DNA of 54,379 nt from Ornithinibacillus californiensis (GTDB lineage Bacteria > Bacillota > Bacilli > Bacillales > Amphibacillaceae). The translations under genes were made by a program, and so were the position numbers. Within the stretch, counting starts at the first letter, position 1. Each line of letters starts with the position of its first letter. Of the stretch, positions 48,631-54,379 are shown piece by piece. Below the pieces are notes generated by a model. The model did not search any database, was not told the origin of the DNA, and worked only from the letters and a program-made list of their open reading frames with translations. Location: contig NZ_LDUE01000061.1 in assembly GCF_001038485.1 (NCBI RefSeq), forward strand, positions 1 through 54,379. The letters are read 5' to 3'.

Positions 48631-49821
48631 ATGGAAAGAGTCGTAGGAACAGTCGTACGCGGACTTCGTACACCAATCATTAACACTGGAGATAACATTG
48701 AAGAAATCGCAGTAAACACCGTATTACATACAGCAGAGGTGGAAGGTTTTTCAATTGAAGACCGTGACATTGTCACTATCACCGAATCGGTTGTTGCTCG
48801 TGCACAAGGAAACTATGCAACGATTGATGATATTGCTACTGATATAAAAGGAAAATTTGGTGAGGAAACTGTTGGCGTGATATTCCCAATTCTTAGCCGT
48901 AACCGCTTCTCTAACATATTACGAGGCATTGCAAGAGGAACAAAGAAAATTGTCTTAATGCTAAGCTATCCATCCGATGAAGTTGGAAACCACTTGGTTG
49001 ATATCGATGAGTTAGATATTAAAGGAATTAACCCATGGACAGACGTCCTTTCAGAAGCTGAATTCCGTCAGCATTTCGGTTATAAAAAACACCGCTTTAC
49101 TGGTGTAGACTATATTGAATACTACAAAGAATTAATTGAAGCTGAAGGGGCTACTTGTGAAGTCATCTTCTCTAATAATGCAAAAACGATTTTAGACTAT
49201 ACGAAACATGTATTAACATGTGATATTCACTCTCGTTTTAGAACGAAACGCATTCTGAACAACAACGGTGCAGAGAAAGTGTATGGCCTGGATGAAGTTC
49301 TTAACGAATCCGTTAATGGCAGTGGTTTTAATAAAGACTACGGTTTACTTGGTTCGAATAAATCAACCGAGGAAAGTGTAAAGCTTTTCCCGAATAACTG
49401 CCAACCAATCGTAGATGGCATTCAAGCGAAGTTAAAAGAAATCACTGGCAAGACAGTAGAAGTAATGGTTTATGGGGATGGAGCTTTTAAAGATCCAGTC
49501 GGTAAAATTTGGGAGCTTGCAGATCCTGTTGTATCTCCAGCTTACACAGCAGGACTAGAAGGTACACCGAATGAAGTAAAGTTAAAATATCTTGCGGATA
49601 ACAACTTCTCTCACCTACGTGGCGATGAGCTAAAACAAGCTATCTCTGAATATATCCAGAATAAAGACGAGGACTTAGTTGGCGCGATGGAAGCTCAAGG
49701 TACAACACCTCGACAACTAACAGACTTAATTGGTTCGTTATCTGATTTGACTTCTGGTAGTGGAGATAAAGGAACACCGATGATTTATATTCAAGGGTAT
49801 TTTGATAATTATACGAAGTAG
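48631..49821 (+). CDS. F420-0:gamma-glutamyl ligase-family protein (CofE-like)
   Basis: The 396-aa protein belongs to the CofE-like family: VVRGLRTPIINTGDNIEEIA at the start, ITESVVARAQGNYATIDDIA with the conserved Glu-Ser-Val motif, FPILSRNRFSNILRGIARG, MVYGDGAFKDPVGKIWELAD and TGRPxG-like DVLSEAEF segments. CofE adds glutamate to coenzyme F420, which Bacillaceae are not known to make, and the protein is longer than archaeal CofE (about 250 aa), so a different glutamyl-ligase reaction is likely. It is probably LysR-controlled. Its last 211 codons are duplicated at 52644-53276. Confidence 0.85.
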   Translation: MERVVGTVVRGLRTPIINTGDNIEEIAVNTVLHTAEVEGFSIEDRDIVTITESVVARAQGNYATIDDIATDIKGKFGEETVGVIFPILSRNRFSNILRGIARGTKKIVLMLSYPSDEVGNHLVDIDELDIKGINPWTDVLSEAEFRQHFGYKKHRFTGVDYIEYYKELIEAEGATCEVIFSNNAKTILDYTKHVLTCDIHSRFRTKRILNNNGAEKVYGLDEVLNESVNGSGFNKDYGLLGSNKSTEESVKLFPNNCQPIVDGIQAKLKEITGKTVEVMVYGDGAFKDPVGKIWELADPVVSPAYTAGLEGTPNEVKLKYLADNNFSHLRGDELKQAISEYIQNKDEDLVGAMEAQGTTPRQLTDLIGSLSDLTSGSGDKGTPMIYIQGYFDNYTK

Positions 49822-49823
49822 GT
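49189..49823 (+). repeat. Direct repeat copy 1 (3' part of the CofE-like gene)
   Basis: Matches 52644-53278 without any indel at a constant offset of 3455 bp. Identity is nearly complete from about 49308 to 49465 and is broken by mainly silent changes further on. Confidence 0.95.
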
Positions 49824-49829
49824 TTGGCT

Positions 49830-49865
49830 GGGAAAGGGTGCTAGAAGAGCATTCTTTCCCTTTAA
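49830..49865 (+). terminator. Terminator of the CofE-like gene
   Basis: GGGAAAG (49830-49836) pairs with CTTTCCC (49854-49860), with an inner GCT/AGC stem, followed by TTTAAA. Confidence 0.65.
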
Positions 49866-49874
49866 ATATCTTTA

Positions 49875-50357
49875 CTAATCAATGGTAAATTCCGCTGTCA
49901 AATGATGCTCATCATAGTCCCCAGTCCCTCTAAAACCCAGTACACTCTTCACTATTCGGTACTCTCCAGAATCCAGACTACCATAGAGCCATTCCCAATC
50001 GACTGTCCACTCACTGGAAGGATTGATCTCATAGCCAGGTTCATTAAAGCCATAGTTATCTAGGATAACGGGAACTTGATACCACTTTCCATCTATTTTC
50101 TTTTCCAACAAAAAATCCTCACTATAAATGCACTGCTTGTCGGTGTTGTTCTCAAATGTTACGGTTAAACCTGTAGCAGATACCGTCTCCTCTTTCACAT
50201 TCATAGTTACTCCGTCTAATGTATTTACAGCTTCATAAGTTGTTAGTTCCCAATCTTTTTCATCGGCAGTTTGTTCTGAACCACATGCAGATAAAAGTAG
50301 GACACTTATAGTTATAAATATAGTTATAAAGAATAGTGAATACAACATTCTCTTCAT
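49875..50357 (-). CDS. Lipoprotein with a bacterial Ig-like domain
   Basis: The 160-aa protein has a signal peptide ending in lipobox LSACG (about 21-25). The mature part (YSEDFLLEKKIDGKWYQVPV, WTVDWEWLYGSLDSGEYRIV) looks like the Ig-like domain common in Bacillus lipoproteins (Big_14 type). The start is ATG 50357, seven bases after AGGAG; the longer upstream frame has no ribosome site. It is the first gene inside the cassette between the direct repeats. Confidence 0.8.
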   Translation of the reverse strand: MKRMLYSLFFITIFITISVLLLSACGSEQTADEKDWELTTYEAVNTLDGVTMNVKEETVSATGLTVTFENNTDKQCIYSEDFLLEKKIDGKWYQVPVILDNYGFNEPGYEINPSSEWTVDWEWLYGSLDSGEYRIVKSVLGFRGTGDYDEHHLTAEFTID

Positions 50358-50413
50358 GTAATCACTCCTAAAAATGGATTTTTTTATTGTAGTTAATACA
50401 AAACAATTAAATA

Positions 50414-50448
50414 TTAAAAAGGCTTTAGATTCTTTATAATCCAAGCCC
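50414..50448 (-). terminator. Terminator of the hepT-mntA unit
   Basis: Minus-strand hairpin GGCTTGGATT ... AATCTAAAGCC (one mismatch) followed by TTTTTAAT. Confidence 0.75.
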
Positions 50449-50787
50449 TTAGTTATTCAATCGATCCAATAAATCACTTATCTTATCTTTTAAAAGTGGT
50501 ATTTCTTTCTCAACCACGTTCCAAACAATTTCATTATCTACTCCAAAATAATCGTGAATTAGAACATCTCTTAATCCTGCCATCTCACGCCAAGGTACAT
50601 GGGAATGTTGCTCTCGAAAATCTTTTGATACACGCTTAGTTGCTTCCCCGACAATTTCTAGATTACGGATAACCGCATCTTGAATTAATTTAGAACTAAA
50701 AAAATCATTCTCGCCATTTGGAATATAGGATTCGATATTTATTATACATTCTAAAATATGGAGCAAGTAGATTTTGTCATTTTTCAT
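50449..50787 (-). CDS. hepT: HepT-like HEPN ribonuclease toxin
   Basis: The 112-aa HEPN protein has the complete RX4HXY motif in GLRDVLIHDYF: R73, H78 and Y80. In this family the RNase is neutralised when its MntA partner attaches AMP to the tyrosine. The start is ATG 50787, overlapping the mntA stop (ATGA), so they are translationally coupled. All key residues are present, so the system is probably functional. Confidence 0.92.
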   Translation of the reverse strand: MKNDKIYLLHILECIINIESYIPNGENDFFSSKLIQDAVIRNLEIVGEATKRVSKDFREQHSHVPWREMAGLRDVLIHDYFGVDNEIVWNVVEKEIPLLKDKISDLLDRLNN

Positions 50788-51071
50788 AATGGAATAGCTC
50801 CGCTTAACACATCTTCTTTCATACTCCAATGAATGGCATTTTCTGTTACAACATCGACTTTAACATCGAGTAGCTCTTCCATTTCTTGTTTAAATCGAAT
50901 CAAATCAAACAAACTTCTATCCTTCTCAAATTGTACAAGTAAATCAAGATCACTTAGAGGTCCATCTTCATGCCTAGCAACAGAACCAAAAACACGTACA
51001 TTCTGAACACCATGATCATCTGCCACTTTTAAAATCAAATCACGCTTTTCTTGAAGAACATCAAATAGCAT
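50784..51071 (-). CDS. mntA: MntA-like minimal nucleotidyltransferase antitoxin
   Basis: The 95-aa protein carries the exact GSX10DXD motif: G29-S30, ten residues, D41-x-D43 (VRVFGSVARHEDGPLSDLDL). It is the AMP-transferring antitoxin of HepT and is located upstream of it in the same two-gene operon. A third carboxylate in VKVDVVTE completes the site. Confidence 0.92.
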   Translation of the reverse strand: MLFDVLQEKRDLILKVADDHGVQNVRVFGSVARHEDGPLSDLDLLVQFEKDRSLFDLIRFKQEMEELLDVKVDVVTENAIHWSMKEDVLSGAIPL

Positions 51072-51249
51072 AACAAATCCCTCACATTCTTCATTACTCT
51101 TAAAAACATTATATCATTTTTAAAAAATTGGCTGTATAGCTTCTTTATAATTCTATTAAACACAAGTTGAAACAAAATTATTCATTAAATTGTCTTGTTA
51201 CACAATTAGACTAGCTTATCTTATAAATATCCTAGTACAGTACAAAAAC

Positions 51250-51765
51250 TCATGTTTTTTTCGCTTCCTCAAACATATTCTTAAAGTATTGGAATACATA
51301 TCTTTGGTAAACTTCTCCCAATTTATCATTCAGTATGGAACCATTGGGAAGAACTGTCCATGCATGATCAATTTCTTCTTCTAGTGCATTCTTCATGGAT
51401 AACAGTACTTCTTTTTCAAATGGTACTTTCTCTATTGTTGGATGAGACAATGCAGTTGTAATGAATTGATAGACCTTACTATCTCTGCGGGCTTCATCAA
51501 GAAGATCGACCACTTCACATCCTAATGCTACTAATGCTCCTTGTTTTACGATTTCCATTTGTCTTTGATAAAAATCCAACTCATTGTCCGTAGTAGCAAA
51601 GAGAAATCTCTCATATTCAAAGTGTTCATAATCAATATTGTGTCCGAATCCAGCATAATCTGTAACCATGTCATAGTACATCCACTGTATTTTTCCGAAT
51701 TCTATTTGGAACTCTCTATAATTATTAGCTTGTAATATAAAATAATTTTGCCCCATCATTTCCAC
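51250..51765 (-). CDS. Cytosolic protein of unknown function
   Basis: The 171-aa protein is helical and acidic, with aromatic-rich motifs (QWMYYDMVTDYAGFGHNIDY, RYVFQYFKNMFEEAKK). GGAGGTGG precedes the start (ATG about 51759, MMGQNYF). No domain recognised. Inside the cassette between the direct repeats. Confidence 0.6.
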   Translation of the reverse strand: MEMMGQNYFILQANNYREFQIEFGKIQWMYYDMVTDYAGFGHNIDYEHFEYERFLFATTDNELDFYQRQMEIVKQGALVALGCEVVDLLDEARRDSKVYQFITTALSHPTIEKVPFEKEVLLSMKNALEEEIDHAWTVLPNGSILNDKLGEVYQRYVFQYFKNMFEEAKKT

Positions 51766-51799
51766 CTCCTAAAACAACACTCTTCTAGTAACTTATAGG

Positions 51800-52120
51800 T
51801 TATATATTCCTTTCTACTTTTCTCCATTTCACATAATTATAGGAGATCTCTAACATGAGAATAAGCACTATAAAGACTCCAATCGCTATCTTTTCATTTG
51901 AAGTTATATCTCCCCTTATCCCAATAAAGGCAAAATATACTGGGAATACAAAGGGAATGCTCAACAATCCACGCAACATTCTCCTTCTATACGTTAATTT
52001 ATGATTCATTAGTTCAAAACCTTTATCTGTTTTTTCCTCATCTCTATAAACACGCGACATTATTATATTTACTATTCCAATTACCATTACTAATACTAAT
52101 AAATAATGTACGATGTTCAC
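51800..52120 (-). CDS. Membrane protein of unknown function, 106 aa
   Basis: Three hydrophobic helices (YLLVLVMVIGIVNIIM, GLLSIPFVFPVYFAFIGI, IAIGVFIVLILMLEISY) with a basic loop between the first two (MNHKLTYRRRMLRG). AGGAGG lies upstream of the start. Inside the repeat-flanked cassette. Confidence 0.6.
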   Translation of the reverse strand: MNIVHYLLVLVMVIGIVNIIMSRVYRDEEKTDKGFELMNHKLTYRRRMLRGLLSIPFVFPVYFAFIGIRGDITSNEKIAIGVFIVLILMLEISYNYVKWRKVERNI

Positions 52121-52202
52121 AATCGACCTCCTAATAGTTTAGTAACTCATTGAATTAAACCTCAATACTTGAACTAGAATTGATAAAGATTATATTTTTC
52201 AT

Positions 52203-52490
52203 CTACTGGATTTTCTTTAATTGATTAATCTCATGTTCAAGATGTTTTTCACGGGAATGAAAATATTTAATAACTTTCCCTAACAAAACTCCATTTAATA
52301 CAATAACTATGCCACTAATAACAAAAACATAGGACCGAATTGTATACTTCATCGCAATCTCTTCACTATAATAATTCGATGAGACACCTTGGTAACTCCA
52401 AGATTGAATCCAGCCATAAACAATGAATATAATTCCAATGATTAATGGTAATGTCCGAACCCACTTTAATATATTATTTTCAGAATTCAT
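52203..52490 (-). CDS. Membrane protein of unknown function, 95 aa
   Basis: Two hydrophobic helices (TLPLIIGIIFIVYGWIQSW, SYVFVISGIVIVLNGVLLG) and a C-terminal coiled-coil tail (FHSREKHLEHEINQLKKIQ). A GGGGGG stretch precedes the start. Last minus-strand gene of the cassette. Function unknown. Confidence 0.6.
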   Translation of the reverse strand: MNSENNILKWVRTLPLIIGIIFIVYGWIQSWSYQGVSSNYYSEEIAMKYTIRSYVFVISGIVIVLNGVLLGKVIKYFHSREKHLEHEINQLKKIQ

Positions 52491-52643
52491 ACCGCCCCCC
52501 CTAGCCCTTGTTAAACTCCTCTGCCCTATTAGCTATAAGTAGAAATTCTCACACCTTAATAGTATACGAGTGGCGCCATTTAATAAAGATATAATTAAAA
52601 TATTCAGAAATATAAGGTTGAAACTTTTTTACAAGCAAATATA

Positions 52644-53276
52644 ATTTTAGACTATACGAAACACGCACTAGCATGTGATACCCACTCTCGCTTTAGAACG
52701 AAACGCATTCTAACGTACAATGGAGTGGAAACCATATTTGGCCTGGATGATATTCTAAACGAATCCGTTAATGGCAGTGGTTTTAATAAAGACTACGGTT
52801 TACTTGGTTCGAATAAATCAACCGAGGAAAGTGTAAAGCTTTTCCCGAATAACTGCCAACCAATCGTAGATGGCATTCAAGCGAAGTTAAAAGAAATCAC
52901 TGGCAAGACCGTGGAAGTTATGGTTTATGGGGATGGAGCTTTTAAAGATCCAGTCGGGAAAATCTGGGAGCTTGCAGATCCTGTTGTATCTCCTGCTTAC
53001 ACTGCAGGACTAGAAGGTACACCGAATGAAGTGAAGTTAAAATACCTTGCGGATAACAACTTCTCTCACCTACGCGGGGAAGAGTTAAAACAAGCTATTT
53101 CTGAATACATTCAGAATAAAGATGAAGATCTTGTTGGTGCGATGGAAGCACAAGGTACAACGCCTCGACAATTAACAGACCTTATTGGATCACTATCTGA
53201 TTTGACTTCCGGTAGTGGAGATAAAGGGACACCGATGATTTATATTCAAGGGTATTTTGATAATTATACGAAGTAG
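52644..53276 (+). pseudogene. 5'-truncated second copy of the CofE-like gene (direct repeat copy 2)
   Basis: 211 codons (ILDYTKHALACDTHSRFRTK onward), identical in frame and length to the end of the CofE-like gene. From codon 225 on, the 183-residue tail differs at very few residues (for example GDEL/GEEL). The first 185 codons and the start are missing, so no full enzyme can be made. A GTG at about 52725 could start a 183-aa fragment, but without a ribosome site. Confidence 0.88.
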
Positions 53277-53283
53277 GGTTTAA

Positions 53284-53325
53284 AGGAAGGGTGTACTCCT
53301 GATGAAGAGTACATCCTTCTTTTTC
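53284..53325 (+). terminator. Terminator after the truncated copy
   Basis: GAAGGGTGTACTC pairs with GAGTACATCCTTC (one mismatch), followed by TTTTTC. Its sequence is unrelated to that after the intact gene. Confidence 0.8.
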
Positions 53326-53364
53326 ATTTAAAGTCTAAGGGGGAGGTTATAGTTTCTAGTTCGC

Positions 53365-53748
53365 TTATATTTTTACTTCCATTTCTTCAAAGTCAATGGT
53401 TAGACCTGATTTCATCATGAAATCAACGCCCAATATTCCATTAAATCCGTATGTTTCTTTTGTAATACCTAACTGTAAATCAAAAGAATCCATTAAATAG
53501 TCGCCTATCGATAACTCATAAACGGTTTGCTCATAACATAGCTCACTCTCGCCGCCAACACCATACATTCGCTTCGGTCTACCATTTCTACGGTCTATCG
53601 TAAGACCAATACATTCTACTTCATCGGTATCAAAGATTGTTGTGGAACATCCAGTGTCTAAAAGAATGTTATCTATTAGTATTGACTTTCCTCTATATAA
53701 AAGAGTGACAGAGACTATTGGTAAACCATCCTGCATGCTGATAATCAT
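53365..53748 (-). CDS. Retropepsin-like aspartic protease
   Basis: The 127-aa protein has one catalytic D-T-G (D31 in LLDTGCSTTIFD), the flap region MYGVGGESE and the psi-loop partner NGILGVDFMMK, the layout of single-domain retroviral-type proteases that work as dimers. No signal peptide, so cytosolic. It overlaps the upstream gene by four bases (ATGA). Confidence 0.85.
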   Translation of the reverse strand: MIISMQDGLPIVSVTLLYRGKSILIDNILLDTGCSTTIFDTDEVECIGLTIDRRNGRPKRMYGVGGESELCYEQTVYELSIGDYLMDSFDLQLGITKETYGFNGILGVDFMMKSGLTIDFEEMEVKI

Positions 53749-54008
53749 TGGAGTCGCCTCCTAACTCCAATGAATTTTTCTTCCTTAATATCAAGTGTTT
53801 CATGGTCAGTATGGAAAATATAGTATTCACGTGAAGGTTCTGCTAGATGTAGCTTCTTGTATTCTTTCCAGGCAATAGTTGAATCGGAGAAATTTGAAAT
53901 GATAGATAATTCTTCTACATAGCGAGTTGAGTTTTCCGAGTAGGCAGAGATTGCTTCAACAAGTACCCATTGTTCTGGATATTGTTTACGAACTTGCTCC
54001 CATTTCAC
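53745..54008 (-). CDS. Small partner protein of the retropepsin-like protease
   Basis: The 87-aa protein (KWEQVRKQYPEQWVLVEAIS, then YYIFHTDHETLDIKEEKFIG) is of a kind I have often seen directly upstream of such proteases in Firmicutes. The start is GTG 54008, eight bases after GGAGG; ATG 54023 lies on the ribosome site. Role unknown; possibly substrate or inhibitor. Confidence 0.7.
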   Translation of the reverse strand: MKWEQVRKQYPEQWVLVEAISAYSENSTRYVEELSIISNFSDSTIAWKEYKKLHLAEPSREYYIFHTDHETLDIKEEKFIGVRRRLQ

Positions 54009-54153
54009 GTTTAACACCTCCATCTCTTATACATCAAATATATCATTTTACACTTAAATGAGTAAATCCCTCTAAACTAATTAGTCTTCTTAAACCGAAT
54101 AATATAGAAAGAGGCTGGGACAAAACCCCAGTAAATAATTAAAGACGTAGCGC

Positions 54154-54192
54154 TAACCATTTAAAATGGTAAGTGCTACGTCTTTTTTAATA
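54154..54192 (+). terminator. Terminator hairpin inside the IS1182 end
   Basis: AAAGACGTAGCGCTAACCATTT pairs with its near-perfect complement ending GTGCTACGTCTTT, followed by TTTTT. It would shield the transposase gene from outside transcription. Confidence 0.75.
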
Positions 54193-54275
54193 TTCTTACT
54201 CTTTTTAGTAAACAAAAAGGACACCCTCTGATAAAATTAAAGTAACCACACAATAACCTATCAGGAGGTATCCCT

Positions 54276-54379
54276 ATGTTCAAACATTATACCATGAATC
54301 AAGTTGTTTTGCCGATAGATTTAGAAATGAAATTACAAGAAAATGATGTTGCTTACGCTGTTAATGATGTGGTGGAGAG
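54276..54379 (+). CDS. IS1182-family transposase, N-terminal part
   Basis: ATG 54276 (GGAGG seven bases upstream) opens FKHYTMNQVVLPIDLEMKLQ, the family N-terminus (MNQ..LPxDLExxIPxN type). Only 34 codons are in the window, so completeness cannot be judged. Confidence 0.85.
   Translation, partial: MFKHYTMNQVVLPIDLEMKLQENDVAYAVNDVVE

Larger units (their letters stand above)
54105..54379 (+). mobile_element. IS1182-family element, left end (runs off the window)
   Basis: AGAGGCTGGGACAAAAC (54110-54126) is the typical end of Firmicutes IS1182 elements. A strong internal hairpin (54154-54192) and the transposase start follow. Confidence 0.8.

Noticed and set aside
52725-53276. Independent 183-aa gene
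   Set aside because: The frame extends further upstream in register with the CofE-like protein, and the GTG start has no ribosome site. It is better read as a truncated gene copy.
49189-53278. Integrative element with attachment-site duplication
   Set aside because: The repeat (633 bp) is much longer than usual att repeats and no integrase, relaxase or phage gene lies between the copies.

Overview
The window reads as low-GC Gram-positive chromosome, most likely from a halotolerant member of the Bacillaceae (Oceanobacillus/Virgibacillus-like; the genus is a guess). Supporting signs are strong AGGAGG-type ribosome sites, frequent TTG/GTG starts, many ECF sigma factors, a GlpP-controlled glycerol regulon, a BCCT betaine transporter, a TPP riboswitch ahead of a thiamine-salvage operon, and IS256, IS3 and IS1182 elements. 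No tRNA or rRNA gene was seen. Layout: 1-1381 is an IS256-family element. 1412-4863 holds an ECF sigma/anti-sigma pair with its own ECF-type promoter, two lipoproteins and a TraB-like protein. 5000-6926 holds a CHY zinc-finger gene and mqo. Divergent from mqo lies the most unusual gene of the window (7251-8294): an HTH protein whose C-terminal two thirds is a degenerate F1-ATPase beta subunit, preceded by three evenly spaced operator-like palindromes. 8341-9907 is an ECF sigma factor with a glyoxalase-like tail beside two glyoxalase-fold genes. 10023-16372 is a run of small accessory genes (MazG-like, TIM barrel, methyltransferase, membrane proteins, nucleotidyltransferase fold, PhnA). 16521-19671 is a TetR-controlled ABC exporter with two clear operators. 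20599-20765 is a 41-bp tandem repeat, followed by a frameshifted DUF421 gene and an IS3/SLH scar. 22473-28718 is a glycerol regulon: glpP, then a membrane alpha/beta-hydrolase, glpK and glpD. The hydrolase and glpD share a 15-nt box exactly 5 nt after an identical -10 element, followed by an attenuator, and the hydrolase promoter overlaps a perfect cre match. The hydrolase sits where glpF is usually found. 29107-29913 is an internally deleted IS3 inserted into a hairpin. 30063-32357 is an ECF sigma / PadR-like / SEDS (FtsW-RodA family) operon with an ECF autoregulatory promoter. 32414-35480 has a nucleoside hydrolase, a nucleotidyltransferase toxin-antitoxin-like pair and two truncated genes meeting head to head. 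35600-39633 has a BCCT transporter, a ParE-type module with a frameshifted toxin, and a methyltransferase. 39806-43689 has aspA, a Crp/Fnr regulator and a divergent MFS transporter separated by two perfect palindromes, and a 49-aa gene. 43995-47574 is the TPP-riboswitch operon thiW-tenA-thiD-thiM-thiE, which can salvage HMP and thiazole but lacks the de novo genes. 47621-53276 has a LysR regulator divergent from an F420-ligase-family gene; the 3' 633 bp of that gene is repeated 3455 bp downstream in the same orientation, flanking a cassette with a HepT/MntA toxin-antitoxin system. The window closes with a retropepsin-like two-gene unit and the start of an IS1182 element. Several genes are broken or worn (nonsense, frameshift, truncation), so this looks like an accessory-rich stretch with ongoing decay. 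All positions were counted by hand from the sequence; family calls rest on motif recognition, not on searches.
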